A program made the position numbers and the translations under genes. A stretch of DNA of 64,000 nt from the NCBI RefSeq assembly GCF_004570875.1, contig NZ_SPQK01000016.1:51214-115213 (forward strand), written 5' to 3'. The notes under the pieces are model-generated. The model had not been told where the DNA came from and searched no databases. It was given only the letters and a program-made list of their open reading frames with translations. This document shows, one piece after another, positions 1-6,830 of this stretch (the stretch's first letter is position 1; each line of letters opens with the position of its first letter). The DNA comes from Blastococcus sp. CT_GayMR16. GTDB taxonomy: Bacteria; Actinomycetota; Actinomycetes; Mycobacteriales; Geodermatophilaceae.

Positions 1-1233
1 CAGGAAGCCGCGCAGCAGCCGCTCGGACTCCGCCGCGTCGAAGGTCTCCTTCGTCGCCTTGTCCTTGACCAGTTCGATCCCGTAGAAGAAGCCGTCGCCG
101 CGGACGTCGCCGACGATCGGCAGGTCCAGCAGCCGCTCCAGGGTGGACCGGAACGCGCCCTCGGTCTCCAGGACGTGGGAGTTGAGGCTCTCCTCCTCGA
201 ACAGGTCGAGGTTGGCGAGCGCGACGGCAGAGCTGACCGGGTGACCGCCGAAGGTGTAGCCGTGCGCGAAGCTCGCCGCGCCCTGCAGGAACGGCTCCAT
301 CACGCGGTCCGAGGCGATCATGGCGCCGATCGGGGAGTAGCCGGAGGTCATCCCCTTGGCGCAGGTGATCATGTCGGGCACGTAGCCGAACTTCTCGCAG
401 GCGAAGGTCGTCCCGAGCCGGCCGAAGGCGCAGATGACCTCGTCGCTGACGAGCAGGACGTCGTGCCGGTCGCAGATCTCCCGCACGCGGTCGAAGTAGC
501 CGGGCGGCGGGGGGAAGCACCCGCCCGCGTTCTGCACCGGCTCGAGGAAGACGGCGGCCACGGTGTCCGGGCCCTCGAACAGGATCTGCTGCTCGATCTG
601 GTCGGCCGCCCACCGGCCGAAGGCCTTGGGGTCGTCGCCGAAGACCGACGCCCGGTAGATGTTCGTGTTGGGCACCCGGAACGTACCGGGGACCAGCGGC
701 TCGAAGACCTCCTTGAGCGCCGGGATCCCGGTGATGGACAGCGCCCCCTGGGTGGTGCCGTGATAGGCGACCGCCCGGCTGATGACCTTGGTCTTCATCG
801 GCTTGCCGACCAGCTTGAAGTACTGCTTCGCCGCCTTCCACGCCGTCTCCACGGCCTCTCCGCCGCCGGTCGTGAAGAAGACGCGGTTGAGGTCGCCCGG
901 CGCCGCCGCCGCCAGCCGCTGGGAGAGCTCGATCGCGGCCGGGTGGGCGTAGGACCACAGCGGGAAGAAGGCCAGCTGCTCGGCCTGGCGCGCGGCGGCC
1001 TCGGCCAGCACGCGGCGCCCGTGCCCGACCTGAACGACGAACAGCCCGGCGAGGCCGTCGAGATAGCTCTTCCCGCGGTCGTCGAAGATGCGCGCGCCCT
1101 CGCCGCGGACGATCACCGGCGGGGGCGTCTCGCTGTAGGCGCCCATGCGGGAGAAGTGCAGCCAGAGGTTTCTGGCCGACTCCGCGCCGGCCGTCGGAGT
1201 GGGTGCGGTGACGTCCTGCTCGGTGGTGCTCAT
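1..1233 (-). CDS. Class III (omega-amino acid) PLP aminotransferase, C-terminus cut by window edge
   Basis: The first 411 residues of a class III aminotransferase are visible, and the 3' end lies beyond base 1. The fold markers are clear: the N-terminal NLWLHFSRMG segment, the PLP phosphate-binding FTTGGGEAVETAWK stretch, the LVSDEVICAFGRLG segment with the cofactor-pairing Asp, and the catalytic Lys at about residue 293 in CAKGMTSGYSPIGA. The family transfers the omega-amino group of amines such as putrescine, beta-alanine or GABA to pyruvate or 2-oxoglutarate in the cytoplasm. The substrate cannot be read from sequence. ATG at 1233 begins MSTTEQDVTAPTP and is the only sensible start. It is divergent from the EamA gene across about 145 bases. 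Family assignment is firm, substrate unknown. Confidence 0.9.
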   Translation of the reverse strand, partial: MSTTEQDVTAPTPTAGAESARNLWLHFSRMGAYSETPPPVIVRGEGARIFDDRGKSYLDGLAGLFVVQVGHGRRVLAEAAARQAEQLAFFPLWSYAHPAAIELSQRLAAAAPGDLNRVFFTTGGGEAVETAWKAAKQYFKLVGKPMKTKVISRAVAYHGTTQGALSITGIPALKEVFEPLVPGTFRVPNTNIYRASVFGDDPKAFGRWAADQIEQQILFEGPDTVAAVFLEPVQNAGGCFPPPPGYFDRVREICDRHDVLLVSDEVICAFGRLGTTFACEKFGYVPDMITCAKGMTSGYSPIGAMIASDRVMEPFLQGAASFAHGYTFGGHPVSSAVALANLDLFEEESLNSHVLETEGAFRSTLERLLDLPIVGDVRGDGFFYGIELVKDKATKETFDAAESERLLRGFL

Positions 1234-1378
1234 CTACGGATCCCGTCGTCCATCATGTACATCGGTGACCGAACAGTAGCGATTCGGGCTGTCGACTGAC
1301 GAGACCGTGGGTCGGAGTGCAGGCCCGCAGGCGGGACGCGCGGCGCACGTCGTTCCTCCCCCTGTAGGTGTCTCGGCA

Positions 1379-2368
1379 ATGGTTGAGGACTACGTTGCCG
1401 GTGTGCTCCGCGTCGCCCGGCCCCCTCTCGGCTATGCCCTGACGCTGGCCGGGGCCGGCCTCTTCGCCGTCAACGGCACGGTCTCCACGCTGGCGCTGGA
1501 GGCGGGCATCTCCGCGACCCGGCTCACCGCCCTGCGCTGCACCGGCGCGGCGGTGTGCCTGCTGGTCCTCCTCGCGGTCGTCGCCCCGCAGCGGCTGCGC
1601 GTCACCTGGCGCGAGGTCCCGTTCCTGGCGGTGTTCGGCGTCGTCGGCGTCGCGCTCACCCAGTTCCTCTACTACGTCGCCATCGGCCGGATGCCGGTCG
1701 GGATCGCGCTGGTCTTCGAGATGACCGCGCCCGTCTTCATCGCCCTCTACGTCTGGCTGGTGCGGCACGAGAAGGTGCGCAGCCGGCTCTGGCTCGCACT
1801 GCTGCTCTCGCTGTCCGGCCTGGTGCTGGTCGCCGAGATCTGGCAGGACGGCGGATCGCTGGACCCCATCGGCGTGGGCGCGGCGCTGATCGCGGCGCTG
1901 TGCCTCGCGACCTACTACCTGATGGGGGAGCGCGGCACCGTCACCCGCGACCCGGTGGCGCTCACCTGCTGGAGCTTCGTGGCGGCGGCGCTCTTCTGGG
2001 CCGCTGCCGCGCCGTGGTGGCTGTTCGACGCGGGGGTGCTCGGCGAGCGGGTGCCGGTGTCGGTGGGCTCGCTGCAGGTGCCGCTGTGGATGCTGGTGAC
2101 CTGGATCGTCGTCCTGGGCGCGATCGTGCCGTTCTGGCTGTCGATCTCCGCGCTGCGGCACCTTCCCCCGACCGCGGCGGGCCTGGTCGCGACCATCGAG
2201 CCGGTGTTCGCCTCGATCGTGGCGTGGCTGTGGCTCGAGCAGGTGCTCACCGGGTGGCAGGTGGCCGGCGGGATCGTCGTCCTCACCGGGATCGTGCTGG
2301 CCCAGACCGCCCGTGCGACGCCGGTGCCGACGTCCCTCCCCGAGACGCCGGCGGCCCTGTCGAGCTGA
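1379..2368 (+). CDS. EamA/DMT-superfamily metabolite exporter
   Basis: A protein of about 329 residues built almost entirely of hydrophobic helices, about ten in number. It shows the two tandem EamA halves typical of drug/metabolite transporters: the first starts at GYALTLAGAGLFAVNG, the second at IGVGAALIAALCLATYYLMGERG. The conserved ends ALRHLPPTAAGLVATIEPVFASIVAWLWLEQ and GGIVVLTGIVLAQ are present. Such proteins export amino acids or other small metabolites across the inner membrane; the substrate is not predictable. I chose ATG 1379. An upstream in-frame GTG at 1307 would add 24 residues that do not look like family sequence. No strong ribosome-binding site is visible. A short 5-base gap separates it from the convergent ABC importer operon. 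Confidence 0.85.
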   Translation: MVEDYVAGVLRVARPPLGYALTLAGAGLFAVNGTVSTLALEAGISATRLTALRCTGAAVCLLVLLAVVAPQRLRVTWREVPFLAVFGVVGVALTQFLYYVAIGRMPVGIALVFEMTAPVFIALYVWLVRHEKVRSRLWLALLLSLSGLVLVAEIWQDGGSLDPIGVGAALIAALCLATYYLMGERGTVTRDPVALTCWSFVAAALFWAAAAPWWLFDAGVLGERVPVSVGSLQVPLWMLVTWIVVLGAIVPFWLSISALRHLPPTAAGLVATIEPVFASIVAWLWLEQVLTGWQVAGGIVVLTGIVLAQTARATPVPTSLPETPAALSS

Positions 2369-2374
2369 GCCGCG

Positions 2375-3184
2375 TCAGCGCAGTCGCCGGACCGGCACCA
2401 CCATCGGCGTCCCGGCGACCGGATCGGGCAGCACCCGGGCCTCCAGATCGAACGCGTCGGCCAGCAGCTGCTCGGTGAGCACCTCGTCGGGCGTGCCGGA
2501 GGCCACGAGCGCGCCGTCCTTCATCGCGACCAGCCGCTCGGCGTAGCGCGCCGCCAGGTTGAGGTCGTGCAGCACCACGACGACCGTGCGACCGCGCTCG
2601 GCGTGCAGCCGGCCGACCAGTTCCAGGACGTCGATCTGGTGGGAGAGATCCAGGTAGGTGGTCGGCTCGTCGAGCAGCAGCAGGTCGGTGCCCTGCGCCA
2701 GCGCCATCGAGATCCAGGCACGCTGGCGCTGGCCACCGGAGAGCGCGTCGACGGGGCGGTCGGCGAGGTCGGCCATGTCGGTCCAGGCCAGCGCCTCGGC
2801 GACCACCGCCTCGTCGTCCCTCGACCACTGGCGCAGCCAGCTCTGGTGGGGGTGCCGCCCACGGGCGACCAGGTCGGCGACGGTGAGGCCCTCGGGTGCG
2901 ATCGGCGACTGGGGCAGCAGCCCGAGCACCTTGGCGACCTCACGGGTCGGCGTCCGCGCGATCGCCCGTCCGTCCAGCAGCACCTGGCCCGAGGCGGGGC
3001 GCATCAGGCGGCCGAGGGCCCGCAGCAGGGTGGACTTCCCGCAGCCGTTGGGGCCGACGATCGCGGTGAACGACCCCTCGGTGAGCTCCAGGTCGAGGTC
3101 GTCGACGACCACGCGTTCGTCGTAGGCGAGCCGGAGGTGCTCGGCCGCGAGACGGATCGGTCCGCTCCTGATGTCGATCGTCAC
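2375..3184 (-). CDS. Iron-siderophore-type ABC transporter ATP-binding protein
   Basis: This 269-residue ATPase belongs to the FecE/FepC family that powers import of ferric siderophores, haem or cobalamin. Walker A GPNGCGKST is at 44-52, the Q-loop Gln at about 92, the signature LSGGQ at 148-152, Walker B LLLLDEP at 168-174 and the switch His at about 206 (VVVVLHDLN). The start is GTG 3184, which overlaps the TGA of the upstream permease as GTGA and implies translational coupling. The open frame continues much further upstream, but only from this GTG does the sequence look like family protein. It is the last gene of a three-gene operon with two FecCD permeases. No substrate-binding protein gene is adjacent. 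Confidence 0.92.
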   Translation of the reverse strand: MTIDIRSGPIRLAAEHLRLAYDERVVVDDLDLELTEGSFTAIVGPNGCGKSTLLRALGRLMRPASGQVLLDGRAIARTPTREVAKVLGLLPQSPIAPEGLTVADLVARGRHPHQSWLRQWSRDDEAVVAEALAWTDMADLADRPVDALSGGQRQRAWISMALAQGTDLLLLDEPTTYLDLSHQIDVLELVGRLHAERGRTVVVVLHDLNLAARYAERLVAMKDGALVASGTPDEVLTEQLLADAFDLEARVLPDPVAGTPMVVPVRRLR

Positions 3185-4218
3185 AGGGTGGATCGCCGCC
3201 TTCCGCGGACGAGGAGCCAGAGCAGGTACGGGGCGCCGATGGCGGCGGTGAGGATGCCGACGGGCAGGGCCTGGGGGAGCAGGGTCCGGGTGACCAGGTC
3301 CGCGCCCACCACGAGCACCGCGCCCAGCAGTCCGGAGGCCAGCAGCGGCGGCCGCGACCCTCCGGTCAGCCGGACGGCGATCTGCGGGACGACCAGCGCG
3401 ACGAAGGTGATCGGCCCGGCGGCCGCGACCGAGGTGGCGACCAGTCCCACCGCGACCAGGACGACCGCCGCCTGGGCGAGCGGCAGCCGGACGCCCAGGC
3501 CGCGCGCGGTGTCGTCGCCGAACTGCAGGACGCCGAGCACGCGGCTCGCGGCCAGCGCGAGCGGCACGAGGACGACGAGCGACAGCGCGAGGGGGACGGC
3601 GTTGTCCCACGTGCGGGCGTTGAGCGAGCCGGTGATCCACACGTAGGCCGCGGCCGCGTCGTGGATCTCGGCGTTCGTGAGCAGCCAGTCGGTGAGCGCG
3701 GCCATGGCCGACCAGAGGGCGATGCCGATGAGCACCAGCCGGTAGCCGTCGATCCCGGCCCGCCACGTGAGGACGAACAGCAGCCCGCCGGTGAGCAGGG
3801 CGCCGGCCAGTGCGGCCACCGGAACCCCCAGCCCGCCGAGTGCGCCCCCGCTGAGCACGATGGCGGCGACCGCCCCGACCGACGCGCCCTGGGTGATGCC
3901 GAGGACGTCCGGGGAGGCCAGCGGATTGCGGGCGAAGGTCTGGAACAGCGCGCCGGCGATGCCGAGCGCGAGCCCGACGAGCAGTCCGACGACGATCCGC
4001 GGTGCCCGGAGCTCGAGGACGATGAACTCCTGCGCCTGCTCGCCGAGTCCGGCCAGGGTGCGCAGCACGTCGCCGATGGCGATCGGGAAGTCGCCCCGGC
4101 CCAGGCTCACCGCCGACAGCAGCACCAGGAGGGCGAGGGCCGCGAGCGGCACGACCAGCTGCCGCCACCGGACGATGCCGGAGACGGGTCCGAGCCGGAC
4201 CGTCGTCCGCGCGGTCAC
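3181..4218 (-). CDS. FecCD-family ABC importer permease (second)
   Basis: A 345-residue integral membrane permease of the FecCD/BtuC family, with about ten hydrophobic segments. Family motifs are present: LRAPRIVVGLLVGLALGIAGALFQ, NPLASPDVLGITQGASVGAV, and the C-terminal GPITFVALVVPQIAVRLTGG followed by PVGILTAAIGAPYLLWLLVR. It pairs with the neighbouring FecCD paralogue to form the membrane channel of a ferric-siderophore-type importer. The GTG start at 4218 overlaps the TGA of the upstream permease (GTGA), and its own TGA overlaps the ATPase start. Both junctions indicate tight co-translation. The exact siderophore cannot be inferred. Confidence 0.92.
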   Translation of the reverse strand: MTARTTVRLGPVSGIVRWRQLVVPLAALALLVLLSAVSLGRGDFPIAIGDVLRTLAGLGEQAQEFIVLELRAPRIVVGLLVGLALGIAGALFQTFARNPLASPDVLGITQGASVGAVAAIVLSGGALGGLGVPVAALAGALLTGGLLFVLTWRAGIDGYRLVLIGIALWSAMAALTDWLLTNAEIHDAAAAYVWITGSLNARTWDNAVPLALSLVVLVPLALAASRVLGVLQFGDDTARGLGVRLPLAQAAVVLVAVGLVATSVAAAGPITFVALVVPQIAVRLTGGSRPPLLASGLLGAVLVVGADLVTRTLLPQALPVGILTAAIGAPYLLWLLVRGRRRSTL

Positions 4219-5261
4219 AGGCCCGCGGTCCGGCGGCGGCGGACGAGCACGATGAAGAACGGGGCGCCGACCAGCGCCAGCACGATGCCGACCTGCAGCT
4301 CGCCCGGGCGGGCGACGATCCGGCCGAGGACGTCGGCGAGGAGGAGCAGGGCGGCCCCGAGCAGGCCCGAGCACGGGATCAGCCACCGGTGGTCGGGGCC
4401 GGTGATCGCGCGGACCGCGTGCGGGACGACGAGCCCGACGAAGGCGATCGGTCCCGCGGCGGCGGTCGCGGCCCCGCACAGCAGGGTGATCGCGCCGAGC
4501 CCCACGACGCGGGCCGGCCAGATCCGCTGACCCAGCCCGCGGGCGACGTCCTCACCGAGACCGAGCAGGTTCAGCGCGGGCGCGTTGGCGACCGCGAGCA
4601 CGAGCCCGACGGCGATGAAGGGCCCCACCTGCCAGGAGACCTCGGCGCCACGGCCGGCGAGCGCCCCGACGACCCAGAACCGGAAGCTGTCGAGGGTCTG
4701 CTGGTCGCTCACCAGCACGGCGCGCACCAAGGCGTACAGCAGTGCGGAGAGGGCGGCCCCGGCGAGCGCGAGGGTGACGGGTGTCGCACCGCCGCGACCG
4801 GCCGAGCTGATCGCGTAGACGAGCACCGTGCCGGCCAGGGCGCCGGCGAAGGCGAACCAGACGTAGCCGGACGGCGTCCCGATCCCGAACCAGGCGATCG
4901 CCAGGACGACGGCGAGCGAGGCGCCGGCGGTGACCCCGAGCAGCCCGGGGTCACCGAGCGGGTTGCGGGTGTGCCCCTGCATGAGGGCGCCGGCGACGCC
5001 CAGGGCCAGTCCGACCAGCAGGCCGAGAGCCGTCCGCGGAACGCGCAGCTGGCGGACGATCACCGCTTCCTCGGTGCCCAGGTCGCCGTCTAACAGGGCG
5101 CGCCAGACCTCGCCGAGCCCGATCGAGCGGGTGCCCACGGCGATGCTGGCGAGCGCCGCGGCGAGGACGAGGGCGAGCAGGACCGCCAGCCAGACCAGCC
5201 GCCGGCTGCGCCTGTTCCGGGCGGGGACCCGGACCGCGGGTGCCTCGAGCGCGGCGGTCAC
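4215..5261 (-). CDS. FecCD-family ABC importer permease (first)
   Basis: A 348-residue FecCD permease and the first gene of the importer operon. The diagnostic LRVPRTALGLLVGLALGVAGALMQ, NPLGDPGLLGVTAGASLAVV and GPIAFVGLVVPHAVRAITGP motifs are all present. An N-terminal arginine-rich cytoplasmic stretch precedes the first membrane helix. The start is GTG 5261, about 30 bases downstream of an iron-box-like palindrome (5291-5308), so iron-responsive repression by an IdeR/DmdR-type regulator is likely. Together with the next permease and the ATPase it makes a siderophore importer core. The solute-binding lipoprotein expected for this class is not in the window. Confidence 0.92.
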   Translation of the reverse strand: MTAALEAPAVRVPARNRRSRRLVWLAVLLALVLAAALASIAVGTRSIGLGEVWRALLDGDLGTEEAVIVRQLRVPRTALGLLVGLALGVAGALMQGHTRNPLGDPGLLGVTAGASLAVVLAIAWFGIGTPSGYVWFAFAGALAGTVLVYAISSAGRGGATPVTLALAGAALSALLYALVRAVLVSDQQTLDSFRFWVVGALAGRGAEVSWQVGPFIAVGLVLAVANAPALNLLGLGEDVARGLGQRIWPARVVGLGAITLLCGAATAAAGPIAFVGLVVPHAVRAITGPDHRWLIPCSGLLGAALLLLADVLGRIVARPGELQVGIVLALVGAPFFIVLVRRRRTAGL

Positions 5262-5290
5262 GGGCAGCTCCGGAGGCAGCAGGCGGGAGA

Positions 5291-5308
5291 TAAGGAAGGC
5301 TTACCTTA
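5291..5308. promoter_or_regulatory. Iron-box-like palindrome (IdeR/DmdR type operator)
   Basis: The sequence TAAGGAAGGCTTACCTTA is a near-perfect palindrome. Its right half (GGCTTACCTTA) matches the right half of the actinobacterial iron box, TWAGGTWAGSCTWACCTWA, at every position. The left half is degenerate. It lies about 30 bases before the GTG of the first FecCD permease, where a repressor would block the promoter. Regulation by IdeR/DmdR is inferred from family knowledge and position. Confidence 0.65.
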
Positions 5309-5344
5309 CCTATCCCCGTCCGTGCTGGGACCTGCGCCGTCCGG

Positions 5345-5839
5345 TCAGGCGGGGAGGACCGCCTCGATCGCGGACCGCACCTCGGGGGCGTCGGGCAGCG
5401 TCATGGGCCGGAACCGGCCGACGACCTCGCCGGAGCCGTCGAGCAGGAACTTCTCGAAGTTCCACTGCACGTCGCCGGCCTCGCCCGCCGCATCCGGCGC
5501 CGCGGTGAGCCGCTGGTAGAGCGGGTGTGCGTCGCCGCCGTTCACCTCGACCTTGTCCGTCATCGGGAACGTGACGCCGTAGGTCGCGGAGCAGAACTCG
5601 GCGATATCCTCGGCACTGCCCGGCTCCTGGCCCTTGAACTGGTTGCACGGGACGCCGATCACGGTGAACCCCCGGTCGGCGTACTCCTTCTGCAGCGCCT
5701 CGAGCGCGCCGTACTGCGGGGTGAGCCCGCACTTGCTGGCGACGTTGACGACGAGGGCGGCGCGGCCACCGGTCAGTGCGCCGAGCGTGGTCGGCTCGCC
5801 GTCCAGCGTGGTCAGGGGCAGGTCCAGGAGATCGCTCAT
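5345..5839 (-). CDS. Glutathione peroxidase family, cysteine form (thiol peroxidase)
   Basis: A 164-residue Cys-type glutathione peroxidase homologue. The peroxidatic Cys37 sits in VVNVASKCGLTPQY, the second motif is IGVPCNQFKGQEP (65-73), and the WNFEKFL motif carries Trp126 and Asn127. Cys83 lies where the resolving cysteine of thioredoxin-dependent yeast homologues is found. The enzyme is therefore more likely to use thioredoxin or mycothiol-linked electrons than glutathione, which Actinobacteria generally lack. It reduces organic and lipid hydroperoxides in the cytoplasm. ATG 5839 is the start. It lies upstream of the siderophore operon on the same strand, but the iron box falls between them, so separate transcription is likely. 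Confidence 0.92.
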   Translation of the reverse strand: MSDLLDLPLTTLDGEPTTLGALTGGRAALVVNVASKCGLTPQYGALEALQKEYADRGFTVIGVPCNQFKGQEPGSAEDIAEFCSATYGVTFPMTDKVEVNGGDAHPLYQRLTAAPDAAGEAGDVQWNFEKFLLDGSGEVVGRFRPMTLPDAPEVRSAIEAVLPA

Positions 5840-5968
5840 GCCTCGGGAGCGCTCGGCCGCGGGCGGTTCATTCCCTGTGGCCGGCCGTCGCCGTTTCCCT
5901 GTTCAGGCGGGAACCCGTGCTGGACCATGGCCGCGCTGCGGTCGGCAGCACGAGGGGGAGGAGCGGCA

Positions 5969-6355
5969 ATGACGCACGCGGACGAGGAGACCGATCTGGC
6001 CGAGGCGGTCCGGAGAACGGCCGAGGCGCTCGACGTCGGAGTCGAGGAGGTCGACTGGATCACCCCCGAGCTCCTGCGCGAGCAGACCCAGGAGGCGGGG
6101 CCGGACCTGGCCGTGCCGGAGGAGGACGGCGGGGCGGACGTGCAGGGCGTCGTCCCGAACCGGATCACCTACATCAGCCACGTCGCGACCGGCTTCAACG
6201 GCACCGCGACGAGCTACACCTTCTACGCCAACTGCACGTGGACCGACCGCTACCTGCTGTGGAGCGACGCCATCGACCGCTTCGAGCGGGACGGCTGGTG
6301 CCGCACCCCCAACGGGTCCTACGCCAAGCGCTGGAAGATGTGGTGGCGCGCCTAG
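5969..6355 (+). CDS. Hypothetical protein, 128 residues
   Basis: I do not recognise this protein. The start ATG 5969 follows a strong ribosome-binding site (GGGGAGGAGCGGCA). The N-terminal half (about residues 1-60) is acidic and helical with no signal peptide. The C-terminal half is rich in aromatics, Asn and Thr (FNGTATSYTFYANCTWTDRYLLWSDAIDRF) and ends in a basic tryptophan-rich tail, KRWKMWWRA. Two cysteines are present. It stands alone between the divergent peroxidase gene and the convergent DUF2237 gene, whose stop is only 3 bases away. Base composition matches the neighbours, so recent transfer is not suggested. Function unknown. Confidence 0.7.
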   Translation: MTHADEETDLAEAVRRTAEALDVGVEEVDWITPELLREQTQEAGPDLAVPEEDGGADVQGVVPNRITYISHVATGFNGTATSYTFYANCTWTDRYLLWSDAIDRFERDGWCRTPNGSYAKRWKMWWRA

Positions 6356-6358
6356 CCC

Positions 6359-6763
6359 TCACTCCAGGCCGCTGACGTCGTCCGGGACGTCGACGGCGTT
6401 CTGCCGCAGCGCCTCGATCGGCACGATCTCCAGCGCCCGGGCGTTCGTGGCCGCCAGGACGACGCCCGCCGCCGCGCCCGCCTGGTAGGCCTGCAGCCAG
6501 CGGACCGCGACGACGCACCAGCGGTCACCGGGCTTCAGGCCAGGGAAGCCGTACTCGGGCCGCGGGGTGGACAGGTCGTTGCCCAGGTCGCGCTGCAGCG
6601 TGAGGAAGTCGGCCGAGACGACGGCGCAGACGGTGTGCGAGCCGGCGTCCTCGGGTCCGCTGCTGCAGTGCCCGTCCCGGTAGAAGCCGGTCACCGGGTC
6701 CGAGCCGCAGGGCTCCAGCGGGCCGCCCAGCACGTTCCGCTCGTCCGGTGGATCGGGCTGCAC
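6359..6763 (-). CDS. DUF2237 family protein
   Basis: A 134-residue protein matching the DUF2237 family, recognised by the N-terminal NVLGGPLEPCGSDPVTGFYRDGHC, the middle VSADFLTLQRDLGNDLSTPRPEYGFPGLKPGDRWCV and the C-terminal ALEIVPIEALRQNAVDV. Four conserved Cys residues and the GLKPGDRWC motif define the family, whose biochemical role is not established. The open frame runs further upstream to 6952. GTG 6763 is chosen because AGGAG lies about six bases before it and family similarity begins there. It is convergent with the 128-residue hypothetical gene and divergent from acetoacetyl-CoA synthetase. Confidence 0.85.
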   Translation of the reverse strand: MQPDPPDERNVLGGPLEPCGSDPVTGFYRDGHCSSGPEDAGSHTVCAVVSADFLTLQRDLGNDLSTPRPEYGFPGLKPGDRWCVVAVRWLQAYQAGAAAGVVLAATNARALEIVPIEALRQNAVDVPDDVSGLE

Positions 6764-6830
6764 GGGAGGCTCCTGCGCTGGTGGTCGGCGTGCCGTGGTC
6801 GGCGTCGGCACAGGATGGCATGGTGCGGAC

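Noticed and set aside
1307..1378. Upstream GTG start for the EamA gene
   Set aside because: The added 24 residues have no transporter character and no ribosome-binding site; ATG 1379 is preferred.
175..2161. Long antisense frames over the aminotransferase and EamA genes
   Set aside because: Their proteins are Arg, Gly, Asp and Glu-rich without family motifs, as expected for shadow frames in very GC-rich DNA.
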